Of a DNA stretch of 30,534 nucleotides, positions 15,000 through 23,231 are shown one piece after another. Made by a program: the position numbers and the translations under genes. The stretch is taken from positions 1-30,534 of the IMG/VR virus record IMGVR_UViG_3300030333_002870; one strand, written 5' to 3'. The DNA is from a virus. The stretch's first letter is position 1, and each line of letters starts with the position of its first letter. The notes beneath the pieces are model-generated. The model worked only from the letters and a program-made list of their open reading frames with translations. It was not told where the DNA came from and searched no databases.

Positions 15000-16251
15000 A
15001 TTTAATCAAGTTAGTATGCACGACCCAAGTCAAGATATTGTGGATTTATATAAACACATACCCGAAATAAATGAATTAGACAATCGCGCACAACCAATAT
15101 GTAGACCTTTGTTTAGTCACTCAAGTTTACCAGATGTTATGGAGTTGGAAATAGTTGAGGTGAAAGATTTTGATTTCAAATCTAAGTTTAGTTACTTTGT
15201 TCACGTTCATCACAATCAACCATTGTGGGCAAAAAACTTAGATGTGATACCAAGAAAAATATTAGATGAAGTTAGAAGTGGAAATGGTAAACTTATATTT
15301 GACAATACATTAGAAGGAAAGTCAATAGAGGGTGATGAATTTTTAAACCCATTTTATGAAAGTATTGATAAGTTGAAGTTACCAACTGAAAATATTTACT
15401 TTATTACTAACAACTTAATTGCAGAAAAAACACATCAAGATTACGATAGAGAAAATAAAATAAATATTGTATCAGTTATGTGGAATGTATTTGACATACA
15501 AAGACTTAAAGGTGAGAAAAATTTACCTATGAAAGTCAGAGCAGATATGGAATACAAATACAAATCAGTAAACATATTTAAGATAAAACACTTCTTAAAA
15601 ATTAATAGAACTAATCGTGATGAAAGAGATATATTTATGTTATTTTTAAATTTTGAAAAGCTACTTGATAAATGTTTAGTTAGTTTTCCAGAATTACATA
15701 AGTGGCCAGATTATCCTGATATGTTTTACAAATATACACAAAATGAAAATATCGAAGATTTGAAATCACAACTACCATTTGATATTGATGAAACGGATGA
15801 AACTAATCACGGCCCGGCAGGACTTGGAAAAGGTATGTTCAATGCAGATTTACCATTTGACCCAATTCACTATCGTGATACTTTTATTAGTATTGTTATG
15901 GGAGCATTTCCATTTGATACAAGTGGTTATCACTTACATAGTTCTACATTCAATCCTATGTATTGTGGACATCCAATAATACAATTCGCTCCTTACAAAA
16001 CATTAGATGTGATGAAACAATATGGATTTAAAACTTTTGACAAATGGTGGGACGAAAGTTATGATAATGAAAAGGATGATTGGAAAAGATTACAAATGAT
16101 TATGGATTTGGTTTTAAAATTATCTGACTACGATGAGAAAGATTTATTAAATATGTATGAGGATATGAGAGAAACCTTACAACATAATATTAATATTATA
16201 GAGGATTATGATATAAAAACAAATTTATACGATAGGATATATGATGAATAA
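14980..16251 (+). CDS. Glycosyltransferase-like protein of unknown type
   Basis: 423 residues from ATG 14980, chosen over GTG 14968 because a GTGAGG Shine-Dalgarno lies six bases before the ATG. The N-terminal half has strand/helix alternation (FSYFVHVHHNQPLWAKNL; NGKLIFDNTLEG; NIYFITNNLIAE). The C-terminal half contains HLHSSTFNPMYCGHPIIQF followed by GFKTFDKWWDESYD. This follows the pattern (T-K-x-F-x-P-x-x-x-G-x-P then a LGF-x-TF stretch) shared by GT-B-like transferases such as GT10-type and many uncharacterised phage and capsule proteins. In such enzymes this region lies by the nucleotide-sugar site. No DxD-type GT-A motif is convincing. Unknown donor; it could be the transferase for the CMP-activated sugar made by the NeuB/NeuA-like pair, but nothing in the sequence proves this. 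Confidence 0.5.
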   Translation: MIALIDRFNQVSMHDPSQDIVDLYKHIPEINELDNRAQPICRPLFSHSSLPDVMELEIVEVKDFDFKSKFSYFVHVHHNQPLWAKNLDVIPRKILDEVRSGNGKLIFDNTLEGKSIEGDEFLNPFYESIDKLKLPTENIYFITNNLIAEKTHQDYDRENKINIVSVMWNVFDIQRLKGEKNLPMKVRADMEYKYKSVNIFKIKHFLKINRTNRDERDIFMLFLNFEKLLDKCLVSFPELHKWPDYPDMFYKYTQNENIEDLKSQLPFDIDETDETNHGPAGLGKGMFNADLPFDPIHYRDTFISIVMGAFPFDTSGYHLHSSTFNPMYCGHPIIQFAPYKTLDVMKQYGFKTFDKWWDESYDNEKDDWKRLQMIMDLVLKLSDYDEKDLLNMYEDMRETLQHNINIIEDYDIKTNLYDRIYDE

Positions 16252-16627
16252 AAATTACTACAATGGTAAACATAATATAATCAAACCAAATATGTCATTG
16301 AAAGACGAGGCATTTAAGATTAGAAAACAAGAGTTAGATAATGATGAAGTTTTTTCTGGCAATCTGATACTAAGAAAAGAATTTGATAATTTAGATTATG
16401 ACAAAATATTTTCATTACCATTGGATGATAACTTGATTTATGTTAATGATGTTAACTATTCACACAATCATCTTGAGTGTAGTATTGATGATAGTATTAT
16501 TTATTGTGGTTCTTTTGTATTGTGGTTTTTAGGAAATCATCATAGAAACAATCAATCTTTATTTGCAGATATTCGTTCACATAGAATTTTTCCTAAAAAC
16601 ATATGGGAGGCGTTAGATGAATTATGA
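16241..16627 (+). CDS. Hypothetical protein, 128 residues
   Basis: Unrecognised. Starts at ATGATG 16241 (either Met possible) with an AGGA a few bases upstream, inside the end of the preceding gene. It encodes a soluble acidic protein with an N-terminal helical part (SLKDEAFKIRKQELDNDEVF) and a compact mixed half with LIYVNDVNYSHNHLECSIDD. A hydrophobic CGSFVLWFLGNHHRNNQS segment follows and is too short and polar to be a membrane helix. Pairs of His (NHHR; SHNH) could bind metal, but no family motif is seen. Overlaps both neighbours, so it is co-translated with the glycosyltransferase-like gene upstream and the SGNH gene downstream; it may be a partner of either. Confidence 0.6.
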   Translation: MMNKNYYNGKHNIIKPNMSLKDEAFKIRKQELDNDEVFSGNLILRKEFDNLDYDKIFSLPLDDNLIYVNDVNYSHNHLECSIDDSIIYCGSFVLWFLGNHHRNNQSLFADIRSHRIFPKNIWEALDEL

Positions 16628-17423
16628 TGTAGTTATTGGTGTTGGATGTAGTTTTATGAATGGTGACAGAATTGTTAATGAAAAAGGACAAAATATTGGT
16701 AAACAATTTGTATCTGGTTTAGTATTGTCAGAAAAACTAAAATGTGATTATGTTCATTTGGGTAGAACAGGTTCTTCAAACGAAAGAATGTTTAAAAATA
16801 TATATGAGTGGATTGAAAACAACAACAAAACAGGACACTACGAAAAACCATTATTCATTATTGGATTATCAGGCACAGCAAGATGGATGTTTCGTAGTCA
16901 ACATAAGAAAAAATACTTTGACTTACAACCTGCTCACGTTCAAAGCTATGACGACGAAGCATTAGAAAAAGTAAATGAAAAAGTTACACATTGGAGAGAT
17001 GATGTCAACGAGTTAAGAAAATTTATGGAATACTATATGACTTGGATTTACGATATTGAAGAACACGACTTAAAACTTCAAAGAAGTGTTACGATGTTAC
17101 ATCATTATTTAAAAGGAAACAATTGTGATTATAGGATACATAATTCATTAGAGGATAGTTTAGGTGATATTAAAGATAAGATAAACTTTTTATCATTCAA
17201 AGATGAAAATTATAAAGGTGAGGACACTTGGAAAGGTTATCTAATGTGGCAAATGAAAAACATAGATAATGAACCTTATGATGACCCAATAGAAAAGGGT
17301 TCACCAAAACCAAAGAAATATAGAAGTCCTTTCCCGCCGTATGGCAAAAGGTTTTGTGAGGGACATCCTTCACCAAACGCAAACAAAGAGTTAGCAGAAA
17401 GAATATATGAGGACTTAAAATGA
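16617..17423 (+). CDS. SGNH-hydrolase-like protein 4
   Basis: 268 residues with a very strong GGGAGG Shine-Dalgarno six bases before ATG 16617. Block I is GVGCSFMNGD (8-17) with Ser12. GRTGSSNERMFKNIYEWI is strikingly like the same region of copy 1 (SGGSNQRIFRTTFDWI). The central strand LFIIGLSGTARWMF also matches copy 1 (LFVIGLSGPARVD). CEGHPSPNANKELAERIYEDL supplies His250. Copies 1 and 4 therefore look like the closest pair in the set. A Pro-rich stretch (KPKKYRSPFPPYGKRF) before the His block is specific to this copy. It is soluble and ends in an ATGA overlap with the SGQLR-type transferase gene. Confidence 0.65.
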   Translation: MNYDVVIGVGCSFMNGDRIVNEKGQNIGKQFVSGLVLSEKLKCDYVHLGRTGSSNERMFKNIYEWIENNNKTGHYEKPLFIIGLSGTARWMFRSQHKKKYFDLQPAHVQSYDDEALEKVNEKVTHWRDDVNELRKFMEYYMTWIYDIEEHDLKLQRSVTMLHHYLKGNNCDYRIHNSLEDSLGDIKDKINFLSFKDENYKGEDTWKGYLMWQMKNIDNEPYDDPIEKGSPKPKKYRSPFPPYGKRFCEGHPSPNANKELAERIYEDLK

Positions 17424-18208
17424 AGATAGCAGTTTGTATGAGTGGACAACTTCGTCAATGGGAAATAGCTAAAGAAAACCAAAAGTGGTTTTGGGAAACA
17501 TCAGGAGTTGAGATGGATTACTTTATTCACACTTGGGATTATAGTGGAGACAGAGAGGGAGTCTCACAGCCATATGTTACGAGAGATGTCTCACAAGACG
17601 AGTTTGATAAAGTAGTCGAATGGTATAAACCAAAGAAGTATATCTTTGATAAAAGAAAACAAGATTTCTTTTATGCTAATGACCATTGGAGTAGTTTGTT
17701 TTATAGTTTAGCACAATCAATTATGTTAAAACGAGAGTATGAAATAGAGAATGACTTCGAATACGATTTAGTGATAAAGACAAGACCAGATGTAGTGTTT
17801 GACCCTATTTACTTTTTTAGTTGGGAACCATTAGAAGATAATGTGTTGTTTGCAACACAAGGTGGAATTATGGAACACGAGTTTCATATGTATAATACTA
17901 ACGATATGGTTTTCTACGGAACATCATACACAATGGACTTAGTATCACAAATGTATTTTTACAGACAAAAAATGTTAGATGAAAGAAAACTATTTGATAG
18001 GAAACTATATACAGGCCCAATAGGACCAGGCGTATTAATGCAAGAATATTATAGAGATTATGGAATAACAACTCAAACGATTCAACCAAACAGACATACA
18101 TTCATTGAGACTTTGGTAAAACTTGGTTGTCCACAAGACTTAGATTTATTTCAACATAATGAGTTTCACAAAATGGAAAAATACTTTAGGGATTGGTACT
18201 TAAAATGA
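17420..18208 (+). CDS. SGQLR-motif putative glycosyltransferase
   Basis: 262 residues. It begins MKIAVCMSGQLRQW, the N-terminal SGQxR signature of a family of uncharacterised GT-A-like proteins common in capsule and phage glycan clusters. The following DYFIHTWD (33-40) and DLVIKTRPDVVF (116-127) are the other two conserved blocks. The RPD lies at the end of a strand where GT-A enzymes place the DxD. QGGIMEHEF and a late IGPGVLMQEY segment complete the core. It lacks membrane helices and is soluble. ATGA overlaps occur at both ends, with an SGNH gene upstream and the NeuA-like cytidylyltransferase downstream. Glycosyl transfer is likely by family and context, but no member of the motif group is known to me with a defined reaction. 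Confidence 0.55.
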   Translation: MKIAVCMSGQLRQWEIAKENQKWFWETSGVEMDYFIHTWDYSGDREGVSQPYVTRDVSQDEFDKVVEWYKPKKYIFDKRKQDFFYANDHWSSLFYSLAQSIMLKREYEIENDFEYDLVIKTRPDVVFDPIYFFSWEPLEDNVLFATQGGIMEHEFHMYNTNDMVFYGTSYTMDLVSQMYFYRQKMLDERKLFDRKLYTGPIGPGVLMQEYYRDYGITTQTIQPNRHTFIETLVKLGCPQDLDLFQHNEFHKMEKYFRDWYLK

Positions 18209-18864
18209 AAACGATAGCTGGAATTATACACGCAAGAAAAGATAGCACAAGGTGTCCTAATAAACATTTACGACCATTAGGAGATACTACTTTGATTGAT
18301 GTTGCTTTGGATAAACTAAGTAAATTAGAGTTAGATGAAAAGTATTTAGCAGTCTATGACCAAGAACTAAAAGACAAGGTAATTGACGGAGTAAAAATTC
18401 TACATAGAGAATACGAATCAGTAGCGCCAGGTAATGCACCACATAATGTAATGTATAAACATTTAGAAAATGTTGAATCAGATTACATAGTAAACTTAAA
18501 TCCTTGTCAACCATTTTTAAAAGTTGAGGAATTACAACAAGTGATTACATTGTTTAAATATTCAAAGTACGATAGTATGATTACCGCTAAAGTAGAAAGA
18601 AACTTTTATTGGGATGATGATAAGAATCCAATAAACTTTGAACCTAATGATAGATTGTCAACAACAACAGGCCCTTGGATTAATGCAGCTACACACTCTT
18701 TGGTGATTTACAAAAAACAATATATGTTGGATAATTGGGAATTGTTTTCAAATACAAAGTATGACCCATATCCATTTGTTGTAAATTGGAGTGATAAAGA
18801 ATTGTTAGATGTTGATACAGAAATAGATTTTAAAATAGTAGAAAGTTATTATGGTAAATTATAG
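18205..18864 (+). CDS. NeuA-like cytidylyltransferase (CMP-nonulosonate/acylneuraminate type)
   Basis: 219 residues from ATG 18205 in an ATGA overlap; a TTG 12 bases earlier is rejected. GIIHARKDSTRCPNKHLRPLG (6-26) is the nucleotide-binding loop of the CTP_transf_3 family (ARxxSxRxPxKN form; Arg11, Arg16, Lys20). NLNPCQPFLKVEEL (97-110) is the N-x-T/C-x-P block, and LLDVDTEIDF (200-209) supplies the C-terminal metal-binding Asp pair D202/D204. The enzyme activates a keto-sugar acid with CTP to give CMP-sugar and pyrophosphate. With the NeuB-like synthase at 25184-25996 it makes up the core of nonulosonic (sialic-like) acid synthesis. The exact sugar (Neu5Ac, legionaminic, pseudaminic or KDO-like) cannot be told from sequence. 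Confidence 0.75.
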   Translation: MKTIAGIIHARKDSTRCPNKHLRPLGDTTLIDVALDKLSKLELDEKYLAVYDQELKDKVIDGVKILHREYESVAPGNAPHNVMYKHLENVESDYIVNLNPCQPFLKVEELQQVITLFKYSKYDSMITAKVERNFYWDDDKNPINFEPNDRLSTTTGPWINAATHSLVIYKKQYMLDNWELFSNTKYDPYPFVVNWSDKELLDVDTEIDFKIVESYYGKL

Positions 18865-19582
18865 ATTTAACACCTTCAATAACTTCAAACAATTTGATGT
18901 TGTTTCTATGATTGAGATGGAAAAACTTTATCAAGAATTGATTAGAAATTTGTTTGAGGATGGATGGAAAAGTAGTGCAACAAAACTTACAAGAGAAAAG
19001 GTAAATGATGATAAATACATTTATGATAAATTACCATTTAGTAAAATAGAAAATGGATTCAAAGTAAACATAGGTTTAAATTTAAATAAAAAAACTATTC
19101 AGAAAGACTTCTTAGAAAATGGTGGTTTTGTCTACATAGAGGTTCCAAACGAGATAATGAAAAATCAGACAAAGTTTTTGCACAATAATGATTTAACAAT
19201 ATTAGAGAAGTATCTTGAAGAAGTAGATTGGGATGGAGATTGGGAATATCTAATGTATGAGTATGATGAAAGATATCCACAAAAACACAAAACAAATAAA
19301 CCATTAGAGTTTTCTTGGAGAGCAAACTTTAGTGTTGAATGGTTTTTAAGTATTAGAAATCAAGGATTTATTAATCCATTGGTATTTCTTCCAAACGAAG
19401 AAATGTTTGCAAGAGGGACACATAGAATGTATATGATGACAAAGTTAGGATATGACTTTCCGATGTTTGTCCCTATAACAGACGAGATTAATATTTTGTC
19501 TAATGATATATTTTTAGACAATAAAAGATTAGAATTAAAGATAGATATAGATAATAAAAAAGTGGAGTATAATTTTAAATGA
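18851..19582 (+). CDS. Hypothetical protein with ParB/sulfiredoxin-like motif
   Basis: 243 residues, not confidently recognised. The N-terminal two thirds are charged, with a DWDGDWEYLMYEYDERY acidic-aromatic stretch. Residues about 159-210 read FSVEWFLSIRNQGFINPLVF and then FARGTHRMYMMTKLGYDF-PMFVPI. That resembles the ParB/Srx-like fold, in which a partner strand precedes a GxHR motif (here GTHR, 189-192) and a LGxxxxP-V turn. Members include nucleases, CTPases and phosphotransferases such as serine kinases. The overlap with the NeuA-like stop and the ATGA overlap with the small HAD gene place it in the sugar block. A phosphotransfer role would suit the context but is speculative. Confidence 0.4.
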   Translation: MVNYRFNTFNNFKQFDVVSMIEMEKLYQELIRNLFEDGWKSSATKLTREKVNDDKYIYDKLPFSKIENGFKVNIGLNLNKKTIQKDFLENGGFVYIEVPNEIMKNQTKFLHNNDLTILEKYLEEVDWDGDWEYLMYEYDERYPQKHKTNKPLEFSWRANFSVEWFLSIRNQGFINPLVFLPNEEMFARGTHRMYMMTKLGYDFPMFVPITDEINILSNDIFLDNKRLELKIDIDNKKVEYNFK

Positions 19583-19890
19583 AATATGTAATCGATATAG
19601 ACGGAACAATTTGTAAAGAAGTCGGTGAGGTAATCGGTAGAGAACCTTATCTTGATAGAATTGCAAAAATAAATAAATTGTATGATGAAGGACACACAAT
19701 AGTTTTTTACACTGCTCGTGGATTAAAGAGTGGTAGAGGTGAAAAACATTATCGTCCAATCACAGAACAACAACTAAAAGAGTGGGGATGTAAGTATCAC
19801 GAGTTGTGTTTTAAGGGACACAACGGAGATTACTTCATCGATGATAGAGGAATAAACGCAGGAGATTTTTTCAATGAAACAAAAGTGTAA
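19579..19890 (+). CDS. Small HAD phosphatase, capsule-biosynthesis type
   Basis: 103 residues, a cap-less HAD protein. VIDIDGTIC (4-12) gives nucleophile Asp6 and Asp8, FYTARG (43-48) gives motif II Thr45, Lys79 (CFKG) is candidate motif III, and YFIDDRGINAGDF (85-97) gives the metal-binding Asp88-Asp89. This size and the DIDGTIC/YTARG/DDR pattern match short phosphatases annotated in polysaccharide clusters. It dephosphorylates a small sugar or glycerol phosphate. It lies directly upstream of a sugar nucleotidyltransferase. The pair could clean up or generate sugar phosphate intermediates; it may also serve the NeuB product (9-phosphate removal). Confidence 0.78.
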   Translation: MKYVIDIDGTICKEVGEVIGREPYLDRIAKINKLYDEGHTIVFYTARGLKSGRGEKHYRPITEQQLKEWGCKYHELCFKGHNGDYFIDDRGINAGDFFNETKV

Positions 19891-20599
19891 TATATTAATA
19901 CCGATGGCGGGTAGAGGTTCACGATTCGAGGAACAAGGATATACGGATAAAAAACCATTTATAGATGTGAATGGAAAACCTATGATTCACAGAGTGATTG
20001 AGAATTTAGGTATGGAGTTTGACAAAGAATATATGTTTATATTGATTTGTTTACAAGAAGACTTTGACAAATACGATTTTACAGAATTTGAAAAAGTTAT
20101 CGGACACAATTCTTATGATGTCGTAATATTAGATGATGTAACTGAGGGAGCAGCACAAACCGTATTGACAGCAAAAGATTTAATCAATGATGACACACCA
20201 TTAATGACTATGAACTCAGACCAATTAGTTGAATGGGATGTGGTTGATTTGTTTGAGGATTGTAAACGATTCGACGCATTAATTCCTTGTTTTTACGGAG
20301 AGGGTAATGCTTGGAGTTATGCCAGATGTGGACAAGATGGTTATGTAGAGGAAGTAGCAGAAAAGAAACAAATATCAGAATACGCTACAGCAGGATATTA
20401 CTATTGGAGTAAAGGTAGTGACTTCGTAAAGTATGCAGAACAAATGATTGAAGACAATAGTAGAACCAACGGAGAGTTTTATGTAGCGCCGGTTTACAAT
20501 TGGGCAATCAAAGACGGAAAAAAGATTGGTGTGTTTATGGTAGATAAACTACATTCATTAGGAACACCAGAAGATTTAAAAGAATACTTAAATGGATAA
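19874..20599 (+). CDS. Sugar-phosphate nucleotidyltransferase
   Basis: 241 residues of the NTP_transferase family. ILIPMAGRGSRF (7-18) is the nucleotide-binding GxGxRF loop, followed by KKPFIDVNGKPMIHRV (26-41), in which the Lys-Pro pair is typical. NSDQLVEW (114-121) is the sugar-side metal-binding block, NAWSYARC a middle strand, and FYVAPVYNWAI the C-terminal block. It activates a sugar 1-phosphate to NDP-sugar with release of pyrophosphate in the cytoplasm. The AGGAG Shine-Dalgarno lies nine bases upstream within the HAD gene. Length fits the short type (240-260) without an acyltransferase domain. Given the HisC-like aminotransferase two genes downstream, a phosphonate- or aminoalkyl-activating enzyme (LicC/PntC-like) is the main alternative. 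Confidence 0.78.
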   Translation: MKQKCNILIPMAGRGSRFEEQGYTDKKPFIDVNGKPMIHRVIENLGMEFDKEYMFILICLQEDFDKYDFTEFEKVIGHNSYDVVILDDVTEGAAQTVLTAKDLINDDTPLMTMNSDQLVEWDVVDLFEDCKRFDALIPCFYGEGNAWSYARCGQDGYVEEVAEKKQISEYATAGYYYWSKGSDFVKYAEQMIEDNSRTNGEFYVAPVYNWAIKDGKKIGVFMVDKLHSLGTPEDLKEYLNG

Positions 20600-21506
20600 A
20601 ATAACATATGCATATTTAGAAACTACAAACTATTGTAATTTGGATTGTAGTTTTTGTAATCGGACAGATGTGATTGGCCCACTAAAACATATGAGTTTAG
20701 AGGATTGGGGTAAGTTGTTAGATGGAATCAAACACCACCCAATCGAAGAAGCAAAACTTATGGGTATGGGTGAACCAATGTTACATCCACAATTCGATGA
20801 AGTTTGTCGTATGTTCAAAGAAACATTTCCAAAGTGTAAAGTTATTGTGGCTACCAATTGTCAGTATAATATTAATGACAAGTTTCGTGAAAGTCTAAAA
20901 TATATTGATATGTTGTATTTGTCTATTGATGGTTACGAAGAAAATTATGAACGAGATAGAGCACCTGCTAAGTGGAAAAAACTGATTAGATTTCTTGACC
21001 AATTTGAATCAGTAGATAGACACGATTGTGATGTCGTGGTAAATTATGTGGTAAATGCATACAATGTTTATGATATACCAAAAATAGATGAACTAAGAGT
21101 TAATTATGATTTAGGGGAATTGAGACTAAACATAGCACAGATTTGGGACGCTGATACAAAAATGAGTGATGATGTAGCAACATCAGGTTATACTAAACAC
21201 CAATTAGACTATCTAAAGAAAAATTATGGTGGAAAAATTATGGGTAAATCCAAATGGGATTTTAAAGATTGTTTTTGGGTTAACAATGCAATTTATACCA
21301 CGGTAGAGGGTAATGTAAAAATGTGTTGTATGAATACTGGCGCAGAGCCATTTGGTAATTTGTTTGAAAACTCAATAGATGAGATAAGAGAGATGGTAGA
21401 TTATCAAAATGTAAAAAGAGGTTGTGAAACAAACAACCCTACTTCACATTGTAAAAATTGTTCATACAAAGAATTAACACCAATCTTGGAGTATGTAGGA
21501 GTATGA
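20592..21506 (+). CDS. Radical SAM protein with SPASM-like C-terminus
   Basis: 304 residues. CNLDCSFC (15-22; Cys15, Cys19, Cys22) binds the SAM 4Fe-4S cluster. LMGMGEPMLHP (56-66) is the GGEP equivalent. The last 80 residues carry further Cys: DCFWVNNAIYTTVEGNVKMCC, then GNLFENSIDEI and a final HCKNCSY. This is the pattern of a SPASM/twitch domain that binds auxiliary clusters in peptide-maturing and carbohydrate-modifying enzymes. It is shorter than the radical SAM protein at 9537-10958 and clearly of another subgroup. It overlaps the nucleotidyltransferase upstream and gives an ATGA overlap to the aminotransferase downstream. That suggests one pathway acting on an activated sugar or on an amino-acid-like precursor. 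Confidence 0.83.
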   Translation: MDKITYAYLETTNYCNLDCSFCNRTDVIGPLKHMSLEDWGKLLDGIKHHPIEEAKLMGMGEPMLHPQFDEVCRMFKETFPKCKVIVATNCQYNINDKFRESLKYIDMLYLSIDGYEENYERDRAPAKWKKLIRFLDQFESVDRHDCDVVVNYVVNAYNVYDIPKIDELRVNYDLGELRLNIAQIWDADTKMSDDVATSGYTKHQLDYLKKNYGGKIMGKSKWDFKDCFWVNNAIYTTVEGNVKMCCMNTGAEPFGNLFENSIDEIREMVDYQNVKRGCETNNPTSHCKNCSYKELTPILEYVGV

Positions 21507-22534
21507 AAAGTCATTTGAAAAAAATAGAAAGAAAATTTGATTATACGGATAAGTCTCAGTATGATTATGTATTGAATCAATCTGAAAGAAGTGAAAACTT
21601 CTCAACAATATTGTTTGAACTTTTTAAAAAAGATTTAAAACAAGAAGACTTTGCATATTATCCTAATACAAAAAACTTCAAAGAAAAAATATGTAAATTT
21701 TATAATGTAGAAACAGAAAACTTATTTTTAAGCGATGGTTCTGATGTTGGTATAAAGTCTATCTTTGAAACCTTCACAACTTGTGGCAAAGTTATCACAT
21801 CAGAACCGTCCTTTCCAATGTATAAAGTATATTGTGAATTATATAGATGTCAATACTATGGTATACATTATGAAAAAGATTATACATTATCTATTGACAG
21901 ATTACTAAGTTTTAGTGACAAAGAAACTGATTTGTTTATATTAGCAAATCCAAATAGTCCAATAGGAGATTCTAAGACATTTGAAGAAATTAAACCAATA
22001 TTAGATACAGGCAAAATGGTTTTGATAGATGAGGCATATATAGAATTTTCTGATGCTAAAAGTATGATAAAATATATAGATGACTATCCTAACTTATTGG
22101 TCACAAGAACATTTTCAAAGGGATTTGGTGCGGCAGGTTGTAGGGTTGGTATGACATTTGGACACAAAGATACAATTGAATTACTAAGTAAGTTTAGACA
22201 AATGTATGAGATATCAGGAGTGTCTATGAAGTATTGTGAATTTTTATTAGACAACTATAATTTAGTTGAAAAATATGTAAAAAAAGTTATAGAAGAAAAG
22301 CAAAAAGTCTTGACATTGATGAAAAATTTTAGTATATTAGATAGTGAGGCAAACTGGATACACTTCAATACTCACGATGATAATTCAAAAACACAACAAA
22401 TTTTTGATAAACATAAAGTATTAGTTAAGTATTGTTCACTTCCACACGATACGAGAAGTTCTTGGTGTCGTATGACAATTCAACCTGATATGACAAGTAA
22501 ACCATTTTTTAGGGAATTAGTTAATGAACAATGA
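21503..22534 (+). CDS. HisC-like PLP aminotransferase
   Basis: 343 residues from ATG 21503, which has GTAGGAG just upstream and an ATGA overlap; a TTG at 21458 extends into the radical SAM gene and is rejected. Fold-type I class I/II aminotransferase landmarks: YYPNTKNFKEKI (52-63), LSDGSDVGI (76-84), ANPNSPIGD (148-156), IDEAYIEF (175-182), and the Schiff-base segment TRTFSKGFGAAGCRVGM (201-217) with Lys206 and Arg214. WCRMTIQ near the end gives the carboxylate-binding Arg. It is most like histidinol-phosphate aminotransferase and CobD-type enzymes. In this context it probably aminates a phosphorylated keto acid or sugar, or makes an aminoalkyl side group. True histidine synthesis is unlikely, as no other his gene is present. 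Confidence 0.8.
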   Translation: MKSHLKKIERKFDYTDKSQYDYVLNQSERSENFSTILFELFKKDLKQEDFAYYPNTKNFKEKICKFYNVETENLFLSDGSDVGIKSIFETFTTCGKVITSEPSFPMYKVYCELYRCQYYGIHYEKDYTLSIDRLLSFSDKETDLFILANPNSPIGDSKTFEEIKPILDTGKMVLIDEAYIEFSDAKSMIKYIDDYPNLLVTRTFSKGFGAAGCRVGMTFGHKDTIELLSKFRQMYEISGVSMKYCEFLLDNYNLVEKYVKKVIEEKQKVLTLMKNFSILDSEANWIHFNTHDDNSKTQQIFDKHKVLVKYCSLPHDTRSSWCRMTIQPDMTSKPFFRELVNEQ

Positions 22535-23231
22535 CCATCTACTAAATAATGACCATTTAAATTGTGAACACAAAGTTGAATGTCGTTGCTTTCCAAAATA
22601 TTATAAAGAGGAAGGATATCCATTAAATCCAGAATCATACAAAGATGTTCCAGGTTGGATAAACGATGCTGATTTTATTTATAAAGAAATGGTTGATATG
22701 GCAGAAGACGGAGACCACTTTGTAGAAATAGGAACTCTCTTAGGTCAGTCAGCAACAAGGATGGCTCAACTAATTAGAAAGTCTCGTAAAAAAATTAAGT
22801 TTGATACTATCGATTTGTTTTGGTCAGTACAACACATCATAAAGCATTATTGGGAATGTGGTCATCCATATCAGTTTCGTGTTTATATGGAAGAACTTGA
22901 AAAGTTAAATGCAGATTGTTTAGATGTCAGTAGACATCCACTAAGACATATGAATTTATTGGAATATGTAAACTTTATAACTTGTGACGAAAAATATGCT
23001 TACAGATTATATGACAATAATAGTCTAAAGTTTGTATGGATTGACGGAGACCACGGCCCAAATGTTGTTTATAATCATTTAGTAAACTTCTGGCCAAAAT
23101 TAAAAAAAGGTGGTGTTATCGGTGGAGATGATATTGAGTATGGTGATGTTTTGCACGATGTAAAAAAGTTTACAAAAGAAAAAAATATGAGAATAACATA
23201 TAGTTACAATGGATTTAAATTAATAAAATGA
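22524..23231 (+). CDS. Class I SAM-dependent methyltransferase-like protein 2
   Basis: 235 residues. DHFVEIGTLLGQSATRMAQL (64-83) is motif I with the Glu that starts the SAM pocket. FDTIDLFW (93-100) is the second strand. FVWIDGDHGPNVVYNHL (170-186) and KKGGVIGGDDI (194-204) form the IDGDH/GG-I-G-D pair of Methyltransf_24 proteins. The N-terminus has a tandem repeat NNDHL-LNNDHL and a Cys/His-rich stretch (NCEHKVECRCF), possibly metal-binding. The AGGGA Shine-Dalgarno lies in the aminotransferase end. It is the same family as 4859-5563 but divergent. Probably O-methylates a sugar; a role in the same pathway as the aminotransferase next to it is likely from the overlap. Confidence 0.7.
   Translation: MNNDHLLNNDHLNCEHKVECRCFPKYYKEEGYPLNPESYKDVPGWINDADFIYKEMVDMAEDGDHFVEIGTLLGQSATRMAQLIRKSRKKIKFDTIDLFWSVQHIIKHYWECGHPYQFRVYMEELEKLNADCLDVSRHPLRHMNLLEYVNFITCDEKYAYRLYDNNSLKFVWIDGDHGPNVVYNHLVNFWPKLKKGGVIGGDDIEYGDVLHDVKKFTKEKNMRITYSYNGFKLIK

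Noticed and set aside
21458-21502. TTG-started extension of the aminotransferase
   Set aside because: Overlaps the Cys-rich end of the radical SAM gene; ATG 21503 has a strong ribosome-binding site and an ATGA overlap.
22524-22563. Direct repeat AATGACCAT at the start of the second methyltransferase gene
   Set aside because: Encodes a short NNDHL duplication in the protein N-terminus; too small to suggest a recombination or regulatory site.
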